Shown: positions 6,852 to 17,000 of the stretch, piece after piece
How positions within the stretch are numbered: the stretch's first letter is position 1
Layout of the letters: the number at the start of each line of letters is the position of its first letter
Origin: Pedobacter psychrotolerans
GTDB taxonomy: Bacteria; Bacteroidota; Bacteroidia; Sphingobacteriales; Sphingobacteriaceae
Direction: 5' to 3'
DNA: 64,000 nucleotides
NCBI RefSeq assembly: GCF_004340665.1
Contig: NZ_SLWO01000001.1
Coordinates: 436,450-500,449, forward strand
Program-made: the position numbers and the translations under genes
Notes under the pieces: generated by a model
The model's database searches: none
What the model was told of the DNA's origin: nothing
What the model saw: only the letters and a program-made list of their open reading frames with translations

Positions 6852-9647
6852 TTGGACTTACTAAACTTTTTTAAAAGAGCGGCACTTACTGTGTTCGCTT
6901 TAATGATCAGCATACTCTCGTATGCGCAGACAGGAAAAATCTCTGGAGCGGTAACCGATAAAAAGACCGGTGAAACCTTAATTGGGGTAACGGTTCGGAT
7001 TAAAGGAACAACAAAGGGTGTTTCAACAGATGTTGATGGTAAATATATTTTGCAGGCTATAGCCACAGGCAAATATACACTTGAATTTTCTTACGTGGGT
7101 TACCAAACAAAAGAAGTTTCAGATATAGAAGTTAAATCTCCTGCAACGACTTCATTAAATGTAATCTTAAACGAAGCGAATGGACAAAATCTTGGTGAAG
7201 TTGTTGTTAAAGCTAGTTTCAGACAAGAATCTGTGAATTCACTGTATGCTAAACAAAAGAATAGCTCGGTAATTTCGGATGGTGTTTCCAGTGATCAGAT
7301 TAGAAAATCTCCTGATAGAAATACTTCTGATGTTTTAAAAAGAGTGAGTGGCGCAACCGTTCAGGATAATAAATTTGTGGTAATCAGGGGTCTAAGTGAT
7401 CGGTATAATAATGCTACACTTGATGGAGCTTCGTTGCCGAGTACGGAACCAAACCGTAAAGCGTTTTCATTCGATATTGTTCCCTCAAATTTAGTTGATA
7501 ATTTAGTGATTAGTAAGACAGCTACACCAGATCTTCCAGCAGATTTTACAGGTGGTTCAATCCAAATTGCAACAAAAGATATTCCAGATAATAATTTTAT
7601 AAGTTTCGGAATAGGTACTGGTTACAATACAGAGTCTACCGGTAAAGACTTTATTTCGGGAACAAGAAATGTGAGCGATTACTTCGGCTTTGATAATGGA
7701 GACAGAGCTTTGCCTGCCAACTTTCCTTCTCGTAATAAATTTAATAGTGGATTAACTGCTACAGAGCAAACTGCAGGGATGCGTGCGCTTCCAAGAAATT
7801 GGAATACTTATAACAATACTGCACTACCAACCCAGAATTATCAGTTCACTTTAGGTAGAGTTAAGGATTTTAAAAACACAAATAGGTTCGGTACTTTACT
7901 CTCTCTTACCTATAGAAATTCACAAACAATCAATAACGACGTCATTCGTGATTATGTAAATGTTGATTACCACGATAATATTTATAGATTTTCTACAAGC
8001 CTTGGTGCATTGGCAAATTTTGCTTACACATACGGAAAAAGTAAAATTACCTTCAAAAATATCTATAATAGAAACTACGATGATTCTTATTTAACCAGAA
8101 CAGGTTTCAATTTTGACCGTAATCGTGACACAAGGTATTTCGCTTTTGATTTATTACAAAAGTCTTTGTTTAAATCTACCATTGAAGGTAATCACGCTTT
8201 AGGAGAAAATAACTCTAAATTCAACTGGTCTGTTAGTTATGCGAATATTCTAAATGATCAACCCGATCAAAAGAAAGTTTCCTACCAAAGAAATCCCGCG
8301 GATATTGGGACGGATAATTATGCTTACGTTGCAAGTACAGGTACATTAAGTAAAGAAAATTCAACTTTATTTTCAAAGTTAAATGAGGACAATTATAGTG
8401 GTGGGGTAAATTATACGCTTCCGTTAAAAATGTTTGGGCAGCTGGCAACATTCAAAACTGGTTTGACATCTATCTATCGCGAAAGAACATTTAATGCAAG
8501 ATTTGTTGGGTTGAGGGCTAATACTGCTGCTGCAAATGCTGATCAAATTGCAAGAAGACCTTTGAGTACCTTATATGCAGCTGATGCAATTAACAGTGGA
8601 GCATATTTCTTGGATGATATTTCTGGTGATGCCGATTCATATACTGCAAATTCAATGACAAATGCAGGCTATGTAATGTTAGATAACAAGTTTGGAGAAA
8701 AGTCGAGATTGGTTTGGGGTGTTAGAGTGGAACAATTTAACGTGAAGCTTGATGCAACAGTTCCTTCGCCGCAAACATCAGTTGATGATAATTATGTGGA
8801 TGTGTTACCATCTGCGAATTATACTTATAGCTTGACACCCAAAATTAATTTAAGAGCCTCATATTATCGCACTTTAGCTCGGCCTGAATTTAGGGAACTA
8901 GCTTCTTCCGCGATTTATGACTATGAACTTTTATCACTTCAGCAAGGAAATCCAAGCTTAAAAGAGGCAAAAATCGATAATGCTGATATTCGTTTTGAAC
9001 TTTATCCTCAAGCTGGTCAAATAATTTCCGTTTCGGCTTTCTATAAAAAGTTTCATAATGCCATCGAATCATATAACCAAGATTCGGGTTCAAGCAGAAT
9101 TGTAACCTACATTAATAGTGATAACGTTAATGTTTACGGTATAGAATTTGAATTCCGTAAAAGCTTAGATTTTATTGCTAAGACTGATTTCTTAAAGAAA
9201 ACAACTTTTTACACCAATCTATCTATTATGAGATCAAAAGTTGAAATCAATAATAGTGGCATTAACTTATTGCGAACCGATAGACCAATGGTTGGTCAGG
9301 CTCCATATATCATTAATGCTGGTTTACAGCATAGTTTCTTAAATGATAAATTAAACTTCAACGCATTGTATAATAAAGTTGGCCGTAGATTAATTGTAGC
9401 AGGTGGTGTATTCTTCCCAGAAATTTGGGATGTTCCAAGAGATGTTATCGATTTACAATTAGCATTGAAAGTGCTTAAAAATAAAGGTGAACTAAAGTTT
9501 AATGCTGGCGATATTTTAAATCAACGCTTAACGCAGTATTACGATAGAGACTTAAATGATAAATATAATTTTGGTAGTACGGACGAAACCATTAGTAGTT
9601 ACAAACCTGGTGGAAATTACTCATTATCTTTCTCATACACATTTTAA
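6852..9647 (+). CDS. TonB-dependent outer-membrane receptor
   Basis: An outer-membrane barrel receptor that imports an unidentified ligand using TonB energy. From the chosen start it has 931 residues: signal peptide ending in SYAQ, a carboxypeptidase-regulatory-like beta-sandwich (GKISGAVTDKKTGETLIGVT), a plug domain (SDGVSSDQIRKSPDRNTSDV, later VVIRGLSDRYNNATLDG), and a barrel ending in YSLSFSYTF with the expected terminal Phe. The longest frame opens with GTG at 6816, but that codon lies inside the TTAAC array and before the -7 box, so I prefer TTG at 6852. No SusD partner is present, so this is not a typical polysaccharide locus. The beta-helix lipoprotein follows after 102 bp. Confidence 0.9.
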   Translation: MDLLNFFKRAALTVFALMISILSYAQTGKISGAVTDKKTGETLIGVTVRIKGTTKGVSTDVDGKYILQAIATGKYTLEFSYVGYQTKEVSDIEVKSPATTSLNVILNEANGQNLGEVVVKASFRQESVNSLYAKQKNSSVISDGVSSDQIRKSPDRNTSDVLKRVSGATVQDNKFVVIRGLSDRYNNATLDGASLPSTEPNRKAFSFDIVPSNLVDNLVISKTATPDLPADFTGGSIQIATKDIPDNNFISFGIGTGYNTESTGKDFISGTRNVSDYFGFDNGDRALPANFPSRNKFNSGLTATEQTAGMRALPRNWNTYNNTALPTQNYQFTLGRVKDFKNTNRFGTLLSLTYRNSQTINNDVIRDYVNVDYHDNIYRFSTSLGALANFAYTYGKSKITFKNIYNRNYDDSYLTRTGFNFDRNRDTRYFAFDLLQKSLFKSTIEGNHALGENNSKFNWSVSYANILNDQPDQKKVSYQRNPADIGTDNYAYVASTGTLSKENSTLFSKLNEDNYSGGVNYTLPLKMFGQLATFKTGLTSIYRERTFNARFVGLRANTAAANADQIARRPLSTLYAADAINSGAYFLDDISGDADSYTANSMTNAGYVMLDNKFGEKSRLVWGVRVEQFNVKLDATVPSPQTSVDDNYVDVLPSANYTYSLTPKINLRASYYRTLARPEFRELASSAIYDYELLSLQQGNPSLKEAKIDNADIRFELYPQAGQIISVSAFYKKFHNAIESYNQDSGSSRIVTYINSDNVNVYGIEFEFRKSLDFIAKTDFLKKTTFYTNLSIMRSKVEINNSGINLLRTDRPMVGQAPYIINAGLQHSFLNDKLNFNALYNKVGRRLIVAGGVFFPEIWDVPRDVIDLQLALKVLKNKGELKFNAGDILNQRLTQYYDRDLNDKYNFGSTDETISSYKPGGNYSLSFSYTF

Positions 9648-9676
9648 GTAGAATAAATAAATTAAATCATCATGTG

Positions 9677-9721
9677 TTAACAATAGCTTAAAAGTAGGTT
9701 AACCCCTAAGATATATCTTAA
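9677..9721 (+). promoter_or_regulatory. Three-unit 11-bp-phased TTAAC array
   Basis: TTAAC (9677), TTAAA (9688) and TTAAC (9699) are 11 bp apart. TATCTTAA at 9714-9721, a partial match to TAnnTTTG, lies 15 bp after the start of the last unit, the same offset as in the array at 6753. It should give the lipoprotein gene its own promoter under the same regulator. Confidence 0.6.
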
Positions 9722-9749
9722 TATTAAATTTATAAAAAAAGTTAAAATA

Positions 9750-11174
9750 ATGAAAATGAAAAAACAACTATTATTCTGTACAATTGGTATTTTAGGATTG
9801 TTTGCAAGTTGCTCTAAAAGCCCTGTTGATGATGATATAAATCCACCAGCAGACGCAAACACTGTAGAAGTTTCAGGAGATTTAACCACAAGTGTTACGT
9901 GGTCTGCAAGTAAAATTTACGTTTTGAAAGGAAATGTATATGTAACCAATAATGCTACCTTAACTATTGAGCCAGGAACGATTATTAAAGGTGATAAATC
10001 GACAAAAGGTGCTTTGGTTATTACAAGAGGATCAAAAATCAATGCAACTGGTACTGCAGATAAACCAATTGTATTTACTTCAAGTATAGCTGCTGGTGCT
10101 CGTAAAGAAGGAGATTGGGGTGGTATTATTATCTTAGGTAAAGCTGAAAATAATGCCGGAACTTCAGTTTCCATTGAAGGTATTTCTGATAATACAGAAA
10201 AAGGAAAATATGGTGGGACTGACAATGCAGATAATTCAGGTGTACTTAAATACGTGCGTATCGAATATGCAGGTATTGCTTTAAGTCCGGATAACGAAAT
10301 CAATGGTTTAACATTCGGTTCAGTTGGATCAGGTACTGTAGTTGATTATGTAGAGGTTTATCGTTCAGGTGATGATGCATTTGAATGGTTTGGTGGTACA
10401 GTTAACTGTTCACATTTATTGGCAATTGATAGCTGGGATGATGATTTCGATACAGACAACGGTTATTCAGGTAAAATACAATATGCTTTAGCACAACGTT
10501 TAGCTAATACCGCAGATGTTTCAGGTTCTAATGGTTTCGAATCAGATAACAACTCAGCAGGATCAACTGCAACTCCACAAACGTCTGCTGTATTTTCGAA
10601 TGTTACTATTTTAGGTCCTGTAGGTTCAGGCTCAAGTTCTATAAATGCAAATTATCAGCATGCTGCACAAATTCGTCGTAATTCTGCGATTAGCATTTTC
10701 AATTCAGTTTTTGTTGGTTACACAGAAGGTATTTATTATGATGATGGAACTGGAACTCCGGCTTCAGCTAATTTAACCGCTGGTAAATCTGTTTTCGCAA
10801 ACAACTTGATTTATAACAGCAATAGTAAATCAAATCAAATTAAAGCATCAAATACTACAGCTTTAGGAGTAATTACACCGATATTAACTGCTGCTAACGT
10901 TTTCGATGCAACTGGTTTAGCTAAAGCATTGATAACTGACCCATACAGATATGCTGCTGACTTAGTATCAGGAGATAGAATTGGTGTTCCTAACTTCACT
11001 GTTGTTGCAAATTCTCCAGCTGCATCTGGTGCTGCATTTACCAATGCAAAATTAGCAAGTGGTTTCACAAGTGTTGCTTTTAAAGGTGCATTTGGTTCTG
11101 AGAACTGGGCAGCTGGTTGGGCAAACTTTAATCCTCAGGCGTTAGCTTATACAACCCCTGGAACTGTAAATTAA
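9750..11174 (+). CDS. Surface lipoprotein with parallel beta-helix
   Basis: A 474-residue lipoprotein. The SPII signal ends in LGLFASC with lipidated Cys21; the start may equally be the ATG two codons later. The mature part has the repeated pattern of Bacteroidota right-handed beta-helix proteins (NNATLTIEPGTIIKGDKS, KINATGTADKPIVFTSS, GDWGGIIILG, then SGDDAFEWFGGTVN and SWDDDFDTDNGY). Its Asp-rich loops could bind calcium. It is paired with the TonB receptor upstream and shares its TTAAC-array control, so it is probably the surface partner for the same nutrient. Substrate unknown. A broken second copy of the C-terminus lies 250 bp downstream. Confidence 0.85.
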   Translation: MKMKKQLLFCTIGILGLFASCSKSPVDDDINPPADANTVEVSGDLTTSVTWSASKIYVLKGNVYVTNNATLTIEPGTIIKGDKSTKGALVITRGSKINATGTADKPIVFTSSIAAGARKEGDWGGIIILGKAENNAGTSVSIEGISDNTEKGKYGGTDNADNSGVLKYVRIEYAGIALSPDNEINGLTFGSVGSGTVVDYVEVYRSGDDAFEWFGGTVNCSHLLAIDSWDDDFDTDNGYSGKIQYALAQRLANTADVSGSNGFESDNNSAGSTATPQTSAVFSNVTILGPVGSGSSSINANYQHAAQIRRNSAISIFNSVFVGYTEGIYYDDGTGTPASANLTAGKSVFANNLIYNSNSKSNQIKASNTTALGVITPILTAANVFDATGLAKALITDPYRYAADLVSGDRIGVPNFTVVANSPAASGAAFTNAKLASGFTSVAFKGAFGSENWAAGWANFNPQALAYTTPGTVN

Positions 11175-11196
11175 TATCAAAGTTAAGTTTATTATG

Positions 11197-11227
11197 GAAA
11201 GGCCTGAAATTATTTCAGGCCTTTTTT
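11197..11227 (+). terminator. Terminator of the beta-helix lipoprotein gene
   Basis: GGCCTGAAAT / TTTCAGGCC hairpin (11201-11221) followed by a T-run, 23 nt after the stop codon. Confidence 0.9.
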
Positions 11228-11423
11228 ATGCAGATATTTTTAATTAAAAATAATATCTACTATTAATAGATTAATAATTGTTTAGCTTTTTATTCATAGA
11301 GTATCTTTCTATAAGCGATATGACTAAAGCATTTAATTTTTTCTGGAGACTAGTTGTTTCTAATTATTCCTAACAAACTTATTTTGCACGTAAGGTTCTT
11401 CGCAAAAACGAGACTTTTACTAA

Positions 11424-11623
11424 ATGGAAAATTTAGGTATTGATAGTAGCATCTGTGATCTAGGTGCTACAACTAAATTCACATTGAAGACTGGATCTAT
11501 ATTAGCTGGTGCAAGTTTTACAGGTTTAACTGGTTTTGATGCGGTAAGTCACCATGGTGCATTGGAACTACAGACTGGACATCAGGTTGGACTAATTTCA
11601 CACCTCAAACTAATGTATACTAA
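11424..11623 (+). pseudogene. Frameshifted 3' remnant of a second beta-helix lipoprotein gene
   Basis: The frame from 11424 reads TKFTLKTGSILAGASFTG and SHHGA, resembling PNFTVVANSPAASGAAFTN and FKGA at the end of the intact lipoprotein. After 11560 the similarity moves to the next frame, which reads IGTTDWTSGWTNFTPQTNVY and stops at 11621-11623, matching FGSENWAAGWANFNPQALAY of the intact gene. Supplying one A between 11560 and 11561 restores a single frame. The 5' three quarters of the gene are missing and residues before about 11466 have no clear match. It has its own terminator at 11645, so this is the decayed tail of a former tandem paralogue rather than a live small gene. Confidence 0.8.
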
Positions 11624-11644
11624 AAATTAATAACTCAATTTCAG

Positions 11645-11674
11645 AAAAGCCAGATAGCGATATCTGGCTTTTTT
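11645..11674 (+). terminator. Terminator after the lipoprotein remnant
   Basis: AAAAGCCAGATA / TATCTGGCTTTT with loop GCGA (11645-11672) and a following T-run. It fits the end of the decayed gene. Confidence 0.85.
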
Positions 11675-11775
11675 GTTTTATATGCTTATTTAAAAGTAAG
11701 TTTAAACCTTAATTAATGTATTATTAATAATTATGTGTTTACAGTGATTTAATATGCCAACGTTATTATTGAGAT

Positions 11776-13416
11776 ATGAAAAATTTAAAAATCAAAACGC
11801 TCAAAATTGCAATGGTTGTTGTTTTAGGAGTTGCAACCTTTATTTTAAGTTGTAAAAAAGAAGTTAGCCCCATCTTAGCATCTGCCGACCTGAAAATACA
11901 AAATAAAATGGCAGTTGTCCCAACTCATGTCTTCGATTGGGAAACAGCCGATTACATGCCGACTCCTTCTGGCTCAAGCCCTATTCTGGTACCATGGGCA
12001 TCTGGAAGTAATCAGTTATTTCCTGACGAGATCGCTTTCGATTTTAAAAAAGCCGATGGTTGGAATCTGGTGTACAATACTTTTAGTCCGACACAATTGA
12101 CCTCGCCTAATTTTTTTGCACTTTATAATAAGTACAGAGGAATAATACGTTTTTATCTTTATCTACCTCCAGGAAGCCCTTACGCATCTTCTTATTTCAG
12201 TGATGGATTAGGGATATCTGGAGAATTTCCATCTTCAATAATGAATTTTTCTAAAGAAATTATTGATCCAGAAAATGTTCAAAAATCAGTAACTAAGATC
12301 CAAAATTATCAAATCCTATCAACTGGTGCTTGGTATGCGTGTCAATATGAAGTAGCATACGATCCAACTATTGTGAATTCGAATCAAGAGAATTTGAATT
12401 TCGTTTGGAATGTATCTTCAACAAATTTATCTGAAATTGTCCTAAATGGAGTTTCTAACGGAACCCTGAATGGTACTGTAGGTACAGCAACTCCCGGAGG
12501 TTTCAATTTGGGTAGCCTATTGGGAAATTTAGGAAACACGGCTATACATGTTGCTGGTTTTAAAGCTATAGGTAAGCTAAAATTACCTAAATCAAAATTA
12601 TTTGGAACGGATTTAACAAAAGCTATAGAAGATGGCGTGAAAGGAGGGTTATCAGGTGCGGTAAAAGGGTTTTTCAGTGCAATATTAGGCGGCAGTGCTA
12701 CTAGTCCACAAGTCGTAGATCTAAAATTGAAAGTAGAGACAAATTTAACAGGCTCAATAAAAAGCAGTACGGGTATAGTAGGTGTCACTTTAGTAATGCC
12801 TGGAGCTGCAAATAATAATTCAACTGGATTTGTTCCTAATTACAACAAAGTCTTAGGTGTAGTGGATATTTCATTAGCCCCAGAATTATTTGTATCAAAT
12901 CAAAGGATAGTAACTAATGAATCTGGATCTTCTAGTACAAATCCAAAGTATATCTATGATTATAGTATAGCGTTACATCATGGATTACTCAGCGGGTATC
13001 AGCAACCAACAAATCCAGAGGTTACAAGTGATGGGACAACAGTCAAAGTTACCAGAATCGATGTGCTTGTTCCATACAAACAAAGATATGAAAGCAATGG
13101 TCCTCCTTCCGAAAAAACGACGATAGAGCGATTTTTGGATAGAACTGATCCAGCGTATGGCTTGCCAGAAAATTATGGAAAAGAAATCATCGGAGATGAA
13201 ATTTATGCATATGGCAGCAATACGAGCACCGGAACCAAAACTTCGATCCAGTTTAAGGTTCAGCATCGTCAGGATTATACTATGGGAACAACCTACTACA
13301 ATGCTAGCGATCTTGATGGAATCCGAATCCGCTATACCATTTTAGTAACACCGAGCAATGGTTCCCAACCAGTAACCATAATAAAAACAGTTAAGCCTAC
13401 CATAAATTTAGTTTAA
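11776..13416 (+). CDS. Large exported lipoprotein, unknown function
   Basis: I do not recognise this family. It is a 546-residue lipoprotein with a signal ending in ATFILSC (lipidated Cys26). About residues 30-200 look like a beta-rich domain with Trp and aromatic motifs (FDWETADYMP, DGWNLVYNTF). Residues about 235-310 form an unusual Gly/Leu-rich segment (GGFNLGSLLGNLGN, later GVKGGLSGAVKGFFSAILGG) that could be an amphipathic or membrane-inserting stretch. The C-terminal third is again beta-rich. It sits between two receptor genes but has no visible promoter box of its own. Phased TTAAA/TTAAT words at 11702, 11713 and 11724 are weak evidence of the same regulator. Confidence 0.85.
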   Translation: MKNLKIKTLKIAMVVVLGVATFILSCKKEVSPILASADLKIQNKMAVVPTHVFDWETADYMPTPSGSSPILVPWASGSNQLFPDEIAFDFKKADGWNLVYNTFSPTQLTSPNFFALYNKYRGIIRFYLYLPPGSPYASSYFSDGLGISGEFPSSIMNFSKEIIDPENVQKSVTKIQNYQILSTGAWYACQYEVAYDPTIVNSNQENLNFVWNVSSTNLSEIVLNGVSNGTLNGTVGTATPGGFNLGSLLGNLGNTAIHVAGFKAIGKLKLPKSKLFGTDLTKAIEDGVKGGLSGAVKGFFSAILGGSATSPQVVDLKLKVETNLTGSIKSSTGIVGVTLVMPGAANNNSTGFVPNYNKVLGVVDISLAPELFVSNQRIVTNESGSSSTNPKYIYDYSIALHHGLLSGYQQPTNPEVTSDGTTVKVTRIDVLVPYKQRYESNGPPSEKTTIERFLDRTDPAYGLPENYGKEIIGDEIYAYGSNTSTGTKTSIQFKVQHRQDYTMGTTYYNASDLDGIRIRYTILVTPSNGSQPVTIIKTVKPTINLV

Positions 13417-13783
13417 TAGTATTAAAAAAATAATTTTGAACTTTAGACAAGTAATATTTCGTTATGATTGATGTATGCCTTATTGATTTATAACTTATAA
13501 AATTAGTCTTATAATTTGTGAAGGAATAAGAAATTAAATATAGTTTTAGTATTGATATTGCTGCTACTATAGGTTAATATTGTGGTCTAAGAACTTAGGG
13601 TTTATATAAGTAAGAGAGTCAACGTCTGACTTTAGATTATCAAATTTTAAGACAAATATCTATTTTCAATCATTTATCAAATTAAATAAAAATCATATTT
13701 TTAGAATTATAAAATCTCACTGAATTAGGATTAGAAATAAAAATGACTAATGCGATTTAATAGTGAGCAAGTGACCTACATTT
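13417..13783. other. AT-rich gene-free stretch
   Basis: No open frame, tRNA or strong repeat is visible. It ends in a good + strand terminator at 13784 although the preceding gene stopped about 370 bases earlier. Either the lipoprotein mRNA has a long 3' end or an unrecognised RNA lies here. Confidence 0.4.
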
Positions 13784-13816
13784 AAAGCCGAAACTACCAT
13801 GTTTCGGCTTTTTTTG
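13784..13816 (+). terminator. Terminator in the gene-free stretch
   Basis: AAAGCCGAAAC / GTTTCGGCTTT (13784-13794 / 13801-13811) followed by a T-run to about 13815. Confidence 0.85.
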
Positions 13817-14008
13817 TTTAAGTGCAACGCAAAAAGCTATCAAAACGGAGATATGGCTTTGATACTTTTAGAGAAATTCAATCTTCATGAAATCTTCATC
13901 TTTCAAAAGTAGTTTTACGACTCCATATAACCCCTTTTCAGGCCACCCAATCGGGTATTAATATACTATGTTTTAATCATTTATTTAATGTTAATTTTTG
14001 GGTTATAA

Positions 14009-14053
14009 TTAATTTTTTGTTAATATTAATTTAACATATTCATTGTTGCTTTG
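14009..14053 (+). promoter_or_regulatory. Three-unit 11-bp-phased TTAAT/TTAAC array and promoter
   Basis: TTAAT (14009), TTAAT (14020) and TTAAC (14031) are 11 bp apart. TTGCTTTG at 14046-14053 (one mismatch to TAnnTTTG) starts exactly 15 bp after the last unit. Same architecture as at 6753 and 9677; the start codon is 24 nt downstream. Confidence 0.65.
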
Positions 14054-14076
14054 TACCAAACAAAAACAACAGAAAA

Positions 14077-17000
14077 ATGAAATCACGTTTACTATTTTTA
14101 TTTAGTATTGTAATGTTGTTTGTTACCGCTACTCACGCACAGGTAACAACAGCCAGTTTAAATGGAAAAATTAAGGATGAAAAAGGAATTATTCCAGGAG
14201 CTACAATTGTTGTAGTTTATGTGCCTACCGGAACGGTTTCTAAAGCTTCATCAAATGAAACAGGGCTCTACCGCATTGGGAATTTAAATCCTGGTGGTCC
14301 CTATAAAATCACTGTAACCTATGTAGGTTACAGTCCGGTAGTAAAAGACAATATTTATTTAGCGCTGGGAGCTGATCAAAAACTTGATATTGATATTCAG
14401 GAACAAGGCAGTCAGCTGGCCGAGGTAAGTGTAAAGGGACAAAAAGGCCCTACGAAATCTGGTGCTGGTACGAGTATTGGCGAAGGGCAGATTAAAACCC
14501 TGCCAACCATGAACCGGAGTTTGCAGGATGTTACCCGTGTAACGCCACAAGGCAGTAAAGACAATACATTTGGCGGAACTAACTTCCGGTACAATAACGT
14601 AACTATTGATGGTGCAATTAACAATGATGCCATCGGTTTTAGCCCATCTCTGGGCGGGCAAAGTGGTAGTTCAGGCATGCCGGGCAGCAGTACACGTACC
14701 AATCCGGTATCGTTAGATGCCATTCAGGATGTGACTGTTCTTTTATCACCTTATGATGTTAAAGTAGGTAACTTTCTAGGTGGAAGTATTAATGCGGTAA
14801 CACGTGGTGGTACAAACGATGTTACCGGATCAGTTTATGGCTATGGCCGTAATGCCTCGCTGATTGGTAGAAATAAAATTGGAGATAACGCTAAAGAGCC
14901 ATCTTCATTTCATGATTATCAAACTGGTTTCCGTGTTGGTTTCCCTATTATAAAAGATAAATTATTCTTCTTTACCAATGAGGAAATTACCCGCCGTCAG
15001 GATCCGGTTATTTTGGGCGCAGGTTCTTCTGATATGAAGTTGCTTACGTTAACAGAAGCGCAACAAATTTCTGATCGCATGAAAAATGTTTACGGAGTAG
15101 ATGCGGGCGAATTTGGTAACTACAATATCTATTCTCAATCTAATAAATTCTTTAACCGTTTAGATTGGAACATCAATGAGAATAACCAGTTAACCATCAG
15201 AAACAACACTATTATTTCTAAGGCAACCAATTTGGAAAGAGATCAATCTAACTTCAGGTTTGGTGGAATTGATTTTAAGCAGAACAATAATCAAAGTTCA
15301 ACAGTGGCTGATTTAAAAACCCGTTTCGGCAATGCTTCAACCAATAACTTAATTGTAGGATATTCTACTGTTCATGATTTCCGTGATCCGCTTTCTAACC
15401 CTGCTTTACCTCAGATTGAAATTGCATCCAACGGGGGTACGCTGTTTTTAGGTACGGATAGAGAGGCTAGTATTTTCAATATGAAACAAAATACTTTTGA
15501 GTTTACCGATAACTTTTCTTACAGTAAAGGTAACCATACTTTCACTTTTGGTACCCACAACGAGTTTTACAACATTAATTATGGTTTTGTAAATTCATGG
15601 AATGGTCGGGTAGCTTATAGCAGTGTGAGTGATTTCTTGAACAATATGCCAAATAGGGTGCGTACAAGTTACAACTATGATGATAACAGTAGAGATAATA
15701 TTATTGCTAACCCTACTGCACAGTTTAACGTGAATATGTATAGTGTGTATGGTCAGGATGAAATCAGAATTGGCGATCGGTTAAAATTAACACCAGGTTT
15801 GCGTTTCGATATGGCAAACTTGCCGGATATGCCTTCATTGAGCAGTAAAACAACTAACTCTCCGGTTGATGCGAATTATGGTACCACATACACTTATACC
15901 CAACCATCATCAATTACTGGAAAATTTCTGAATAAAATTCAAGTCTCTCCTCGCTTAGGTTTTAATTTTGATGCATTAGGTGATCAAAGTTTAATTGTGC
16001 GTGGAGGAACGGGGTTGTTTACCAGTCGTATTCCTTTTGCCTGGATTGGTTATGCCTATTATAATAATGGTGTAAACTACGGTTCTTTTGATAAGTCGTA
16101 TGTTTATAAAAATGCAGATCCTACCAAAATAGTAACTCCTGCTGCTGGTTCAGATCCAATTAAAGATGCCTTAACAGGTAATGGAGAAGCAGGTTATGTA
16201 ACTAAGCAAGGTGTTAATGTTAAGGATGCATCGGGCGCAACACAAGTAGATTTAGTAGATAATAATTTTAAAATGCCAAAAGCATGGAGAAGTAACTTAG
16301 CCTTCGATTATAAAACAGATAATCAATGGAAATTCACTGTTGAGGGAATTTTTAGTCAGGTAATTAAGGATGTGCAGTTCCAGCAAATCAACTATGTAGA
16401 TAATCCAAAATACATGGTTTATGATACGGATCACCAGCAGCCAATCTATTCAGGTACCAAAATTAATCCGTTGTATACTAATGCTTATTTACTATCTAAC
16501 ACAGATAAAGGTTATAAATACAGCTTAACAGCACAAATCAGCAAATCATTGCCAATTGGTTTAGATATGATGGTGGCTTACACTTATGGAAGATCAAAAG
16601 ATATTGCAAACGGTATCCGTAACTCCATGGAATCTAACTGGCAGTTAAATCAGGCATTGAGTCCTAATAACCCAGGTTTAGCCTATTCAAACTTCGATAT
16701 TAGAAATAGAATTATATCAACCATTAATTACAGACTGGATTGGGCGAAAAATGGTAAATATGTTTCGAACTTTTCACTGTTCTTTAGTGGACAATCTGGC
16801 TCTCCGTATTCTTTAGGTTTGGTTAACACCAGAATTAATGGAACCGGACAAACAGTAAGTTTATTGTATATCCCTACAGCAGGAGAAACCACAAAATTCT
16901 TTGCCAATACAACTGATGGAATTGCTCAGGCAGCAGCATTTGATAATTACATCAATGGTGATAAATATTTAAGTACACGCCGTGGAAACTTTACAGAACG

